From Gaiella sp038230035 (GTDB lineage: Bacteria; Actinomycetota; Thermoleophilia; Gaiellales; Gaiellaceae): a stretch of 64,000 nt of DNA. The position numbers were made by a program, and so were the translations under genes. Below, one piece after another: positions 51,970 through 61,538 of this stretch. The DNA is taken from the NCBI GenBank assembly GCA_038230035.1, contig JBBRNX010000005.1, forward strand, positions 1 through 64,000, in the 5' to 3' direction. The notes beneath the pieces are model-generated. The model worked only from the letters and a program-made list of their open reading frames with translations. It was not told the origin of the DNA and did not search any database. How positions within the stretch are numbered: position 1 is the stretch's first letter; every line of letters starts with the position of its first letter.

Positions 51970-53757
51970 TCATTTGTCCGCCAGAACGCAGATCGCTTCA
52001 CCCGCCGCGACCGGCTGACCCGCTTCTATCGTCAAACCGCGGACGATCCCGGGACGGTGGGCGACGATCTCGTTCTCCATCTTCATCGCCTCGACCACGC
52101 AGATCACCTGACCCGCTTCGACGGCATCTCCGTCAGCCACCTCGACCTGGAGAAGCGTCCCCTGCATCGGGCTGACAACTGCGTCGGAGCCGACGCCGGA
52201 TTGCCTGGCATCGCGTCCGCGACGCGCGCGCGCGAGCTCCGACCACGGCGGCTCCGGCGTGACGAGGTTGACGGCGTAGCTGCGGCCGTCGACCTCGACG
52301 CCGACCAGCTGCGACCGCGTTCCACGCTGTCCGTCCGGCCCGGTGGGTAGGCTTGTTCTCAGATGCGACAACGTGTGGGTCAATTCATCGGCGCGCTCCG
52401 CCAATTCCTCGGACTCGGCAACGCCGTAGCACGTCTCGCCGGCCACGAAACACGGGTGCTCGAGGAGCGCGCGATGGAACCCGAGCAGCGTCGGCGGACC
52501 CTCGATCACGAACTCCTCGAGCGCGCGCAGCATCCGCCGCCGGGCCCGATCGCGGTCGACATCGTGGACGATCAGCTTGGCGATCATCGGGTCGTAGAGC
52601 GCGGAGATCTCGTCACCGGCCCGGACGCCCGAATCGACGCGGACTCCCGGCCCGCCTGGCTCGCTATACGCGGTGATGCGGCCTGGCGCCGGGAGAAACC
52701 CCTGGGTCACGTCCTCGGCGTTGATCCGGCATTCGATGGCATGCCCGCGCAGCATGACGTCCTCCTGACCGAAGGAGAGAGGCTGTCCGGCGGCGACGAG
52801 GATCTGCTCTCGCACGAGATCGAAGCCGGTCACGAGCTCGGTCACCGTGTGCTCGACCTGAATCCTGGTGTTCATCTCGAGAAAGAAGTACTCGCCCTCG
52901 CGGGAGAGCAAGCCTTCGATCGTTCCGGCGGAGCGGTAGCCGACCGCGCGCGCGGCGTCGACTGCAATCGCGCCGATCCTGTTGCGGAGAGCGTCGTCCA
53001 CGGCCGGCGACGGCGACTCTTCTACGAGCTTCTGGTGGCGACGCTGGATGGTGCAGTCGCGCTCCCCAAGGTGAACGACCGCCCCGTGCGAGTCGGCGAT
53101 GACCTGCACCTCGATGTGCCGCGGATCGACGAGGTAGCGCTCGACGAAGACGGTGGCGTCGGCGAAGTACGCCTCACCCTCACGACGAGCCGACTCGAAC
53201 GCGCGCTCGACCTCGTCCTCCGAATCGACGATCTTGAGTCCCTTCCCGCCGCCGCCGGCAGAAGCCTTGATCGCAAGCGGATAGCCGACCTCCTGGCCGA
53301 TCCGCCTCACCTCGTCGGCGGTCTCGACGGGCTCCGTCGTGCCGGGAATGATCGGAACGCCCGCCGCCTGCATGCGTTCACGAGCCGCGATCTTGGAGCC
53401 CATCGCCTCGATCGCCTCAGGAGGCGGACCGATCCACACGAGGCCGGCCTCCTCGACGAGCCTGGCAAACCCTGCGTTTTCCGCGAGAAAGCCATAGCCG
53501 GGATGGACGGCTTCGGCACCGGAGCGAAGCGCCGTCTCGACGATGACGTCGCCGCGCAAGTAGCTCTCCGCCGGCAGTCCTCCTCCGACGAGATAGGCGT
53601 CGTCGGCGACAGTCGCGTGCAGTCGGCCCCGGTCAGCCTCCGAGTAGACGGCGACCGTACCGATGCCGAGCTCGCGGAGCGTCCGGAACACTCGCACCGC
53701 GATCTCGCCTCGGTTCGCGACGAGCACCTTCGAGAACGGAGGCATGGGTTTCGGCAT
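51970..53757 (-). CDS. accA: acyl-CoA carboxylase biotin carboxylase/biotin carrier subunit
   Basis: A 595-residue fusion of biotin carboxylase and BCCP, the alpha subunit of acetyl-/propionyl-CoA carboxylases. The carboxylase part starts KVLVANRGEIAVRVFRT and has KASAGGGGKGLKIV (ATP loop), VIADSHGAVVHLGERDCTIQRRHQK and EMNTRIQVEHTVTE. A BT-like linker follows, and the last 75 residues are a biotinyl domain with VEAMKMENE (biotin on the middle Lys). Start may be 53757 or 53745. Its likely carboxyltransferase partner is at 55802 on the same strand, split off by three genes on the other strand and a small ORF. Confidence 0.93.
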   Translation of the reverse strand: MPKPMPPFSKVLVANRGEIAVRVFRTLRELGIGTVAVYSEADRGRLHATVADDAYLVGGGLPAESYLRGDVIVETALRSGAEAVHPGYGFLAENAGFARLVEEAGLVWIGPPPEAIEAMGSKIAARERMQAAGVPIIPGTTEPVETADEVRRIGQEVGYPLAIKASAGGGGKGLKIVDSEDEVERAFESARREGEAYFADATVFVERYLVDPRHIEVQVIADSHGAVVHLGERDCTIQRRHQKLVEESPSPAVDDALRNRIGAIAVDAARAVGYRSAGTIEGLLSREGEYFFLEMNTRIQVEHTVTELVTGFDLVREQILVAAGQPLSFGQEDVMLRGHAIECRINAEDVTQGFLPAPGRITAYSEPGGPGVRVDSGVRAGDEISALYDPMIAKLIVHDVDRDRARRRMLRALEEFVIEGPPTLLGFHRALLEHPCFVAGETCYGVAESEELAERADELTHTLSHLRTSLPTGPDGQRGTRSQLVGVEVDGRSYAVNLVTPEPPWSELARARRGRDARQSGVGSDAVVSPMQGTLLQVEVADGDAVEAGQVICVVEAMKMENEIVAHRPGIVRGLTIEAGQPVAAGEAICVLADK

Positions 53758-53779
53758 CTGCCGCGTATTCTCCCGGAGC

Positions 53780-54319
53780 GTGACCATCCCCGACCAGCTG
53801 ACCGTGGCCCGCGCCCTCTCGGTACCGGTCGTCGTGGCGCTCTTTGCTTGGTCCTTTCCCAACCACAACTACTGGGCAACGACCCTGTTCATCGCAGCGA
53901 TGGCAACCGACCAGATCGACGGCTGGCTCGCTCGCCGCTGGGATCAGACCTCCGCGTTCGGGGCCCTCCTCGACCCCATTGCCGACAAGGTCCTCGTCCT
54001 GGCGGCGATGACGATGCTCGTCGGTCAGCATGTCGTTCCGGCCTGGATGGTCGCGGCGATCGTCGCGCGCGAGTTCATCGTTTCCGGTCTTCGGATGGCT
54101 GCACTCGAGCGGCAGGTCGTGGTCGCGGCGCGCGACCTCGGGAAGCTCAAGACGTGGGCGCAGTCTGTTGCCGTCGGGATCGGAGGCTTCGCCGCCGCTG
54201 GGGCATGGGACAAGAACGTAGCCTGGTGGGCGTTCCTCGTCGCGGTCGTCCTGACGTGGCTGTCCGCGATCGACTACGCGCGCGTCACACCGCGCGTGCT
54301 TCGCGGCGAGCATCCGTAG
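53780..54319 (+). CDS. pgsA: CDP-diacylglycerol-glycerol-3-phosphate 3-phosphatidyltransferase
   Basis: Makes phosphatidylglycerol phosphate at the membrane. The 179-residue protein has the full CDP-alcohol phosphatidyltransferase motif DG-x2-AR-x8-G-x3-D-x3-D in IDGWLARRWDQTSAFGALLD and beyond, and about four to six hydrophobic helices. The GTG at 53780 starts the typical TIPDQLTVARAL. The paralogous cardiolipin synthase or PIP synthase cannot be fully excluded, but the motif context favours PgsA. It is divergent from the carboxylase gene, with 22 bases between. Confidence 0.9.
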   Translation: MTIPDQLTVARALSVPVVVALFAWSFPNHNYWATTLFIAAMATDQIDGWLARRWDQTSAFGALLDPIADKVLVLAAMTMLVGQHVVPAWMVAAIVAREFIVSGLRMAALERQVVVAARDLGKLKTWAQSVAVGIGGFAAAGAWDKNVAWWAFLVAVVLTWLSAIDYARVTPRVLRGEHP

Positions 54320-54512
54320 CTGCTCGGCACCGACCTTCGTCATCCGCAGAGGCTGATGCGACACCGTCAGCCAGGCCAGCCAGGCGCCAATGACTCGCAT
54401 ACACCTTGCGTGGGGCATCGCCCGCGTCTGCGAAGCCGACCAGCGCAGCCGCTACAGCCCGCCGCGTCGGCTCGTCTGGCTCAGGGAGCAGCGCGAAGTC
54501 CACAGAGGGCAC
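54285..54512 (-). CDS. small protein, possibly acyl-CoA carboxylase epsilon-like
   Basis: A 75-residue GTG ORF: PSVDFALLPEPDEPTRRAVAAAL followed by YASHWRLAGLADG. The pattern of a short acidic-Pro start, a helix with RRAVAAAL and a closing HW/RLAGL recalls the small epsilon subunits found beside actinobacterial acyl-CoA carboxylase genes, but the match is weak. It lies between the two carboxylase subunit genes on the same strand. It overlaps the pgsA end by 35 bases. The frame may be shadow. Confidence 0.4.
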   Translation of the reverse strand: MPSVDFALLPEPDEPTRRAVAAALVGFADAGDAPRKVYASHWRLAGLADGVASASADDEGRCRAATDARREARAV

Positions 54513-54552
54513 AGTAGCTCGGCGCCTCGCCGGGCCAGCCTAGGATCGTCGG

Positions 54553-55397
54553 ATGACGTACGACGCGTCGAAAGCCCCTCCGAGTTCCTCGAGACTGCTG
54601 GGCCGCTCCTCGCCGCCGACGAGGCGCGCCACAACCTGATTCTCGGTCTCGCCTCGACGCTCGACGAGCATCCAACGCTCTATGCCGAGCATCGGCTCTG
54701 GGTCGCCAAATGGTCCGGGGTCATCGCAGGCGCAGCACTGCGAACCCCTCCCCACGGGCTCGTCCTGGCTCGGGCGGCCGACGATGTGCTCGTCAAGCTG
54801 GTCGACGCGATTGACGACGACCTGCCGGGTGTCGTCGGCGCGCGCCCAGAGGTCGACGTCTTCGCCAATCGCTGGGCGTCGAAGACCGGAGCCGAGGCCC
54901 GCATCAAGATCGAGCAGGGCATCTACGCGCTTCGCGCGGTTCAACCCGTGCGTGAACCCCGAGGCGTCGCACGTGCCGCGACGCACGATGACCGCCCGCT
55001 CCTGGTCGAGTGGTACCGGTCGTTCGCCATCGAGGCCGTCCATGAGACCGACCCTGACCTCGACGAGATCGGGCGGGCGATCGACTACCGCCTGAACGAC
55101 CCCCTCGCGGGCCTCCTCGTGTGGCAAGACGCCGAGGTCATATCGCTCGCAGGCTACGGAGCTCGTACCCCGAACGGCATCCGCATCGGCCCCGTGTACA
55201 CGCCGCCCGAGCATCGCGGCCGCGGCTACGGGTCCGCGCTCGTCGCCGCACTGTCCACACAGTGCCTCGCCGCGGGCCACCGTTTCTGCTTCCTCTACAC
55301 GGACCTCGCGAACCCGACCTCGAACGCGATCTACCGCCGCATCGGCTACGAGCAGGTCTGCGAATCGGCCGAGATCGAGTTCACCCTCGCGTCGTAA
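54553..55397 (+). CDS. GNAT acetyltransferase with apparent frameshift at the start
   Basis: A protein of about 280 residues with an N-terminal domain (ESPSEFLETAGPLLAADEARHNLILGLASTL) and a C-terminal GNAT domain whose acetyl-CoA loop is PEHRGRGYGSALV and whose last part is FLYTDLANPTSNAIYRRIGYEQV. Only the upstream ATG at 54553 looks like a natural start (6 bases after TAGGAT), but it is out of frame with the body by one base. Inserting one G after 54558 (ATGACGGTACGACG) would give MTVRRVESPSEF, as expected for the family. The coding frame is otherwise open from 54390. Substrate unknown. Confidence 0.65.
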
Positions 55398-55407
55398 AGT
55401 GGAGCCG

Positions 55408-55758
55408 ATGACCGAGCCATGGCCAGATTCGCTCGACGCCGTCTCCGCGGCACCCGAGCATCACTCGGTGCTGTTCGAGAACGAGCGGGTCAGGGTTCTC
55501 GACGCCCGTGTCGAGTGCGGCGACACCGTCCCGCTCCACACCCATCCCTGGCCTGGCGTCCAGTACGTCACGAGCCTCGTCGCGTTCGTGCGCCGCGACG
55601 TCGACGGCAACGTCCTGCTCGACTCGCGGACGATCGATCTCCCGCCAGAGAGTCCGCTCGTCCTTTGGTCGGAGCCGATCCCTCCTCACACGCTCGAGAA
55701 CGTCGGCGACGTCGCCATCCACGCAATCGTGATCGAGCTGAAGCCGCCGTCATCGTAG
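55408..55758 (+). CDS. cupin-domain protein
   Basis: A 116-residue small beta-barrel protein. A cupin metal-type motif is present: VPLHTHPWPGVQYV (two His) with a later HTLENVGD strand; a Glu is not clearly placed. The conserved start HHSVLFENERVRVLDARVE is typical of this family. Function unknown. A GTG at 55399 is an alternative start. It follows the GNAT gene by 10 bases and converges on the carboxyltransferase gene. Confidence 0.78.
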   Translation: MTEPWPDSLDAVSAAPEHHSVLFENERVRVLDARVECGDTVPLHTHPWPGVQYVTSLVAFVRRDVDGNVLLDSRTIDLPPESPLVLWSEPIPPHTLENVGDVAIHAIVIELKPPSS

Positions 55759-55798
55759 GGCGACCCTTGGGTCGCCCTCGCGAGGGAGGTAAGCCTCG
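55757..55798. repeat. palindromic repeat between convergent stops
   Basis: AGGGCGACCC (55757-55766), TT, GGGTCGCCCT (55769-55778) form a perfect 10-bp hairpin starting at the cupin stop codon. A second inverted pair, GCGAGG and CCTCGC, follows to about 55798, ending next to the convergent carboxyltransferase stop. The start TAGGGCGA is shared with the elements at 36503 and 47701. Confidence 0.65.
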
Positions 55799-55801
55799 CT
55801 C

Positions 55802-57385
55802 CTAAAGCGGGATGTTGCCGTGCTTGCGGCGCGGGGTCTCGACGCGTTTCGTCAACGTCAACTCGAGCGCCGAGATCAGCACCGGCCTCGTTCGTCGCGG
55901 CTCGATCACCTCGTCGACGTACCCTCGCTCCGCTGCGGTGTACGGGTTCGCGAACCGCTCCTTATAGTCGGCGATCAGCTCCGCGCGGCGCGCGTCCGGA
56001 TCCGCGGAGGCGTCGAGCTCGCGCCGGAAGACGATGTTCACCGCACCCTCTGGCCCCATCACCGCCACCTCCGCAGTCGGCCAGGCCAGGTTGAGATCCG
56101 CTCGGATGTGCTTCGAGCTCATGACGTCGTAGGCGCCGCCGTATGCCTTGCGGGTGATGACGGTCAGCTTCGGCACTGTCGCTTCCGCGTACGCGTAGAG
56201 AAGCTTGGCTCCGTGCCGGATGATTCCGCCCCACTCCTGCGCTGTCCCAGGAAGAAACCCGGGTACGTCCACGAACGTCACCAGAGGAACGTTGAACGCG
56301 TCGCAGGTACGCACGAAGCGTGCGGCCTTCACCGAGGCATCGATGTCGATCACCCCGGCGAGCGCAGCCGGTTGGTTCCCGACAACGCCGACCGCGTGCC
56401 CGCCGAGCCGCGCGAAGCCGCACACGATGTTCTCGGCGAGGTGCGGCTGCACCTCGAGGAAGTCGCCGTCGTCGACGACCCGCCCGATCACCTGCTTCAT
56501 GTCGTACGGCTTGTTCGGGCTGTCGGGTATCAGTGTGTCGAGCGACGCATCTTCCCGATCGACCGGATCGCTCGGCGCCGCGTACGGCGGCGACTCGAGG
56601 TTGTTCTGCGGCAGGAACGAGAGCAGGTACCGCGCGTCCTCGATACACGACTCCTCGTCCGGCGCCGTGAAATGCGCAACCCCCGACTTCGTGGAGTGTG
56701 CAACGGCGCCGCCGAGCTCCTCGAACGACACCTCCTCACCGGTGACCGTCTTTACGACGTCGGGGCCGGTGATGAACATGTACGAGGAACCCTCGGCCAT
56801 CAGAGTGAAATCGGTGATTGCCGGCGAATACACCGCTCCGCCGGCGCACGGCCCGAGAACCAGCGAGATCTGAGGGATCACACCCGACGCCTGCACGTTG
56901 CGCCAGAAGATCTCGGCGTAGCCGGCCAGCGAGACGACGCCCTCCTGGATCCGCGCCCCGCCCGAGTCGTTGATCCCGACGATCGGACAGCCGTACCGAA
57001 CGGCCATGTCCATCACCTTGCAGACCTTCTCGGCGAACACCTCCGAGAGCGAACCGCCGAACACCGTGAAGTCCTGCGAGAAGACGAACACCTTCCGCCC
57101 CAGCACCGTCCCGTAGCCCGTGACGACGGCGTCGCCCCACGGTCGGTTCTCCGCCATCCCGAACTCCGTCTCGCGATGGCGGACGAACCGGTCGAGCTCC
57201 ACGAACGACCCTGGGTCGAGCAGCTTCTCGATGCGCTCGCGCGCCAGCAGCTTCCCACGCTCGCGCTGCCGCGCCACCGCCTTCTCAGCCCCCGAATGCA
57301 GAGCGAGCTCGTTCAGCTCCGCGAGCCAGGCGAGCTTCGCCTCGGTTGTGTCGTGGGTCATGCGGATGCCGTCGTCAGCTGACAC
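55802..57385 (-). CDS. accD: acyl-CoA carboxylase carboxyltransferase (beta) subunit
   Basis: Transfers carboxyl from biotin to acetyl- or propionyl-CoA. The 527-residue protein has the two crotonase-like halves: INDSGGARIQEG, LVLGPCAGGAVYSPAITDF in the first; VPGFLPGTAQEWGGIIRHGAKLLYAYAEATVPKLTVI and KAYGGAYDVMSSKH in the second. The conserved Gly pairs form the oxyanion holes. An Asp/Ile at the specificity position cannot be judged by eye. Start at 57385 or 57361. The partner alpha subunit is at 51970-53757. A cupin gene converges on it through a repeat. Confidence 0.94.
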   Translation of the reverse strand: MSADDGIRMTHDTTEAKLAWLAELNELALHSGAEKAVARQRERGKLLARERIEKLLDPGSFVELDRFVRHRETEFGMAENRPWGDAVVTGYGTVLGRKVFVFSQDFTVFGGSLSEVFAEKVCKVMDMAVRYGCPIVGINDSGGARIQEGVVSLAGYAEIFWRNVQASGVIPQISLVLGPCAGGAVYSPAITDFTLMAEGSSYMFITGPDVVKTVTGEEVSFEELGGAVAHSTKSGVAHFTAPDEESCIEDARYLLSFLPQNNLESPPYAAPSDPVDREDASLDTLIPDSPNKPYDMKQVIGRVVDDGDFLEVQPHLAENIVCGFARLGGHAVGVVGNQPAALAGVIDIDASVKAARFVRTCDAFNVPLVTFVDVPGFLPGTAQEWGGIIRHGAKLLYAYAEATVPKLTVITRKAYGGAYDVMSSKHIRADLNLAWPTAEVAVMGPEGAVNIVFRRELDASADPDARRAELIADYKERFANPYTAAERGYVDEVIEPRRTRPVLISALELTLTKRVETPRRKHGNIPL

Positions 57386-57394
57386 GTTGCGAGA

Positions 57395-58213
57395 CTAACG
57401 CGACCAGACGACAGGGAAGAGCGGGTGGTCGAGCGGCGCACCGGCCGGCAGCTCGTCGGCGAGTCCAGGGAACTCGGGCGATGTCTTCCAGGCCCGCGGC
57501 GCATGCGTGACGTCATCTCCGACAAAGCGCAGCGACAGGACGCGCCGCCGATCTGGCCCTTCGACCCCTCCGGCGCAGTGCAGCGTGAGCATGTTGAAGA
57601 AGACGGCGTCGCCGGGCTCGAGCTCCCAGCCGACGATGTCGTATGCGTCGCGATCCGCCTCGATGTCGGGCAGATCGGCAAGGCTTCCCTCCGGGAACCA
57701 CTTCGCCTCGCTTTCCATGAACGTGCGGGGCATCAGCCACGGGCCAAGATGCGAGCCCGCCACGAACTCGAGCGTCGCCGTGCGAGACACCGGGTCGACC
57801 GGGAGCCAGACGCTGCACGTTTGCGCGCCGTCGACGTTGTAGTACGGCTGATCCTGGTGCCACGGCGTCCTCTGCTTCGTGCCGGGCTCCTTCACGAGGA
57901 CGTGGTCGTGGTAAAGGCGAACCTTCTCGCTGCCTGTAAGCGCACCCACGATCGCTGCCGCTGCCGAGCCGCGCGCAAGCTCCTCGAGTTCGGAGATCCG
58001 CTGCCAGTTGCAGAAGTCCTCGAAGAAGCGCCCCGGATCGTCCGGCCGGCTCGCGACCAAGGCGCGCTCGCTCGGCGAGGCGAGGTTCCGCTCGATCCCG
58101 CGCTCGGCAATCACGATCTCGTCGGCCGAGAAGGCTCCCCGAACACAAATGGCGCCGTCACGCCGGAACGCCTCGACGAGCGAGGCGTCGGTGAGATCGG
58201 CAGCAGCTGCCAC
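57395..58213 (-). CDS. phytanoyl-CoA dioxygenase family Fe(II)/2-oxoglutarate oxygenase
   Basis: A 272-residue PhyH-type oxygenase. The facial triad is His119 and Asp121 (WHQDQPYY) with distal His212 (LTLHCAGG); an Arg in RRRVLSLRF is placed to bind 2-oxoglutarate. The segment KVRLYHDHVLVKEPGTKQRTPWHQD is standard for the family. Substrate unknown; relatives hydroxylate small amino acids, lipids or natural-product intermediates. The GTG at 58213 is used. It is divergent from a second, unrelated 2-oxoglutarate oxygenase with 45 bases between. Confidence 0.88.
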   Translation of the reverse strand: MAAAADLTDASLVEAFRRDGAICVRGAFSADEIVIAERGIERNLASPSERALVASRPDDPGRFFEDFCNWQRISELEELARGSAAAAIVGALTGSEKVRLYHDHVLVKEPGTKQRTPWHQDQPYYNVDGAQTCSVWLPVDPVSRTATLEFVAGSHLGPWLMPRTFMESEAKWFPEGSLADLPDIEADRDAYDIVGWELEPGDAVFFNMLTLHCAGGVEGPDRRRVLSLRFVGDDVTHAPRAWKTSPEFPGLADELPAGAPLDHPLFPVVWSR

Positions 58214-58258
58214 GGCACCATCGTATTCGGACGCGAATGCTGTGCGAGACTCGTGCCT

Positions 58259-59071
58259 GTGACGAGCCACTCTGTCGCCGATCTCGTCGATCTCGATCGC
58301 TACCCGATCCACGAGCTGGAACGTGGCGCGGGGCGTAACCTTGTCGAGCAATGCCGGGAGGATCTGGCGCGATCGGGCGCAACGAGACTCGACGGTTTCG
58401 TCAGACGCGAGGCGGTCGCGCAGCTGGCGTCGGTCGCCTCCGGATTGGTGCCGCTCGGCTTTGCGAACGACGACGTCCACACGGTCTACTTCGAGGACGT
58501 CGACGGGTCGCTGCCCGCCGACGATCCACGACGCATGCTCGTGCGTTCGGCGCAGAAGGCCGTGGCGATGGACCTCCTCCCGGAGAGCTTCGCCGTACGT
58601 CGCCTCTACGCGTGGGACGGCCTGACGACCTTCGTCGCGGCTGCGCTCGGGAAGGATCGTCTCTACCGCAGCGAGGATCTGCTCGACGGCTGCAATGTGA
58701 CCGTGTACGAGGAAGGCGACGAGCTCGGCTGGCATTTCGATCGCAGCGAGTTCTCGGTCACGCTGATGAGCCAACCGGCCGAGCAAGGCGGCGTCTTCGA
58801 GTACGTGCCGACCGTGCGCTCGGCCGACGACGAGCGATTCGCAGCAGTAGGCGCCGTTCTCACCGGCGAGCGGAGCAGCGTCCTCGAGCTGTCGAGCAAA
58901 CCGGGAACGCTCGCCATCTTCCGCGGTCGCTACTCGCTCCATCGTGTGACGCCCGTAGAAGGCACCCGGCCGCGGTTGAACTCAGTGCTCACGTACGCGT
59001 CCGAGCCGGGCCACCGGCTCAACCCGCTCACGGCAAAGCTGTTCTACGGCCGCGACCCGGCCGCCGCCTAG
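58259..59071 (+). CDS. 2-oxoglutarate/Fe(II) oxygenase, ArpA/BesD-related hydroxylase
   Basis: A 270-residue oxygenase. The metal triad is His159 and Asp161 (GWHFDRSEF) with distal His228 (YSLHRVTP), and Arg237 or Arg239 for 2-oxoglutarate. The surrounding FSVTLMSQPAEQGGVFEYVP resembles the group that includes amino acid hydroxylases and the BesD halogenases. BesD-type halogenases have Gly in place of the Asp; here Asp is kept, so hydroxylation is expected. The GTG start has no Shine-Dalgarno. Its stop shares a base with the GTG of the PLP enzyme gene (TAGTG), so the pair is coupled. Confidence 0.85.
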   Translation: MTSHSVADLVDLDRYPIHELERGAGRNLVEQCREDLARSGATRLDGFVRREAVAQLASVASGLVPLGFANDDVHTVYFEDVDGSLPADDPRRMLVRSAQKAVAMDLLPESFAVRRLYAWDGLTTFVAAALGKDRLYRSEDLLDGCNVTVYEEGDELGWHFDRSEFSVTLMSQPAEQGGVFEYVPTVRSADDERFAAVGAVLTGERSSVLELSSKPGTLAIFRGRYSLHRVTPVEGTRPRLNSVLTYASEPGHRLNPLTAKLFYGRDPAAA

Positions 59072-60042
59072 TGACGACGCCGCTCGACCGCTCGGCAACG
59101 TGGCCCTACGAGGACGGTGAGCCTGGCCGCTTCTCCTACGCGCGCGCCGACCATCCCGCCGGTGTCGCCGTCGAGGAGGCGCTGGGCGAGCTCGACGGCG
59201 GGCACGCGCTCTTCTTCCCCTCCGGAACCGGCGCCATGGCGGCGGCCGTGCTCACGATGTGCCGGCCCGGCGACACGATCGCTATCGCCGAGGGCGCCTA
59301 CTACGGGACGAGCGCGATGTTCGAGCACCTCGAGCCGTGGGGCCTCCGTTACGTCGAGTTCGATCAGACCCGCCCGCCTCCCGAGGGTGCCGCGCTCGTC
59401 TGGATCGAAGCGCCCGCGAATCCGATGCTGACCATGCCCGACTTCGAGGCGGCCATCGCCCACCCGGCGCCCGTCGTGTGCGACTCGACGATCGCGACAC
59501 CGCTCGGAGTTCGCCCGCTCGATCTCGGCTGTGACGTCGTCATCCACTCGGCGACCAAGTACCTCGGAGGCCACGATGATCTGATCGCCGGCTCGCTCGC
59601 AGTCCGCGACGCAGAGCTCCGCGAGCGCCTCTGGCACAGCCGCCGGCTGCTCGGCCTGACGCCGTCCGCTGACACAGCATGGCTCGTCCTCCGCGGGCTG
59701 AAAACGCTCGCGGTGCGCGTCGCCCGTCAGATCGCCACGGCAACCGAAATCGCGCAGCGTCTGGAGCGCCATCCCGCAGTCACCACCGTGCGCTACCCGG
59801 GGCTCGGCGGAGTCATCTCGTTCGATGTCGCAGACGGCGCCGCCGCGCTCGAAGTCGAGACGTCGTTGAGCGTGATCGAGAACACGACGAGCCTCGGCGG
59901 CACGCGCTCCAAGATCGAGTCACGCCACCGCTGGGAAGGTGATCGCTGCCCGCCCGGCCTGCTGCGTCTGTCGGTCGGCCTCGAGGAGTCGGACGCCATC
60001 TGGGCCGACCTCGAGCAGGCTCTCGCCAAACTTGCCGCGTAA
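59071..60042 (+). CDS. cystathionine synthase/lyase-like PLP enzyme, short
   Basis: A 323-residue member of the Cys/Met-metabolism PLP family. PLP contacts are FPSGTGAMAAAVL (phosphate loop) and CDSTIATPLG (ring Asp), and the PLP lysine is Lys163 in HSATKYLGGHDD. At 323 residues it is about 60 shorter than usual, with a shortened N terminus and a compact C-terminal domain. Members catalyse gamma- or beta-elimination/replacement on amino acids such as cystathionine or hydroxylated amino acids. Coupling with the oxygenase suggests it acts on that oxygenase's product or supplies its substrate. msrA follows after 30 bases. Confidence 0.86.
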   Translation: MTTPLDRSATWPYEDGEPGRFSYARADHPAGVAVEEALGELDGGHALFFPSGTGAMAAAVLTMCRPGDTIAIAEGAYYGTSAMFEHLEPWGLRYVEFDQTRPPPEGAALVWIEAPANPMLTMPDFEAAIAHPAPVVCDSTIATPLGVRPLDLGCDVVIHSATKYLGGHDDLIAGSLAVRDAELRERLWHSRRLLGLTPSADTAWLVLRGLKTLAVRVARQIATATEIAQRLERHPAVTTVRYPGLGGVISFDVADGAAALEVETSLSVIENTTSLGGTRSKIESRHRWEGDRCPPGLLRLSVGLEESDAIWADLEQALAKLAA

Positions 60043-60072
60043 CGTTCGCAGCCTCCGCGGTACCCTAGGAAC

Positions 60073-60726
<654 letters not shown>

Positions 60727-60728
60727 CC

Positions 60729-61538
60729 CTACTCAGCCGGCCGCGGTGCCGGCCTCGTATCGATCTCTCCCGCGAGGCGCTGAGCGACGTATACGGGCAC
60801 GATCGTGAGCGCCATCACGGCGAGCGCGATTACGTTCACGATCGGCAACTGCTGACCGTTGCGGATGAAGCCGTAGATGAGGACCGGCAGCGTGTTCTGC
60901 GCCCCGGCAGTGAAGAACGTCACGACGATCTCGTCCCAGGAGAGCGCGAAGGCGAGCAACCCTCCCGCGATCAGCGCTGTCCGGACCGCCGGAAACGTGA
61001 TGTAACGGAACGTCTGCCAGCCGTCGGCGCCGAGGTCGGCGGATGCCTCGAAGTACGAGCCCGAGGTCCGGCGCAGCCGCGCGAGCACGTTGTTGTAGAC
61101 GACGACGACGCAGAACGTCGTATGCCCGATGACGATCGTCCAGTACGACAGGTTGATGTGCCAGTAGACGAAGAACGAGTTGAGAGCGATGCCGGTGATG
61201 ATTCCGGGCAGGGCAATCGGGAGTACGAAGAGGAACGAGATCGCGCTCTGGCCGAAGAAGCGGAAGCGCCCGAGCACGAAGGCGGCCATCGAGCCGAGCA
61301 CGAGAGCGAGACCCGTCGCGGCGAACGCAGCCTCGAGCGAGAGCTTCAGCGCGTCGCGCACCTCCTGGTCGTGCCAAGCAACGGAGAACCAGTGTGTTGT
61401 GAAGCCCGGGATCGGCCAGCTCTGGAGGTTCGACGAGTTGAACGCGTACAGGGCCATGATCACAAGGGGCACCCAGAGAAAGACGAAGACGATCGCCGTC
61501 CATACCCACAGGCCGATCCGAAGTGAACGCGTCTCCAC
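60729..61538 (-). CDS. potC: ABC transporter permease, spermidine/putrescine type (PotC-like)
   Basis: A 269-residue inner-membrane permease with six transmembrane helices. The coupling loop is EASADLGADGWQTFRYITFPAVRTAL. It resembles PotC of polyamine importers. The GTG start shares a base with the PotB stop (TAGTG). Operon order on the minus strand is ATPase, binding protein, PotB, PotC. Confidence 0.9.
   Translation of the reverse strand: METRSLRIGLWVWTAIVFVFLWVPLVIMALYAFNSSNLQSWPIPGFTTHWFSVAWHDQEVRDALKLSLEAAFAATGLALVLGSMAAFVLGRFRFFGQSAISFLFVLPIALPGIITGIALNSFFVYWHINLSYWTIVIGHTTFCVVVVYNNVLARLRRTSGSYFEASADLGADGWQTFRYITFPAVRTALIAGGLLAFALSWDEIVVTFFTAGAQNTLPVLIYGFIRNGQQLPIVNVIALAVMALTIVPVYVAQRLAGEIDTRPAPRPAE

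Noticed and set aside
57425..58258. Upstream extension of the second oxygenase frame
   Set aside because: It covers the divergent PhyH gene, whose motifs are intact on the other strand.
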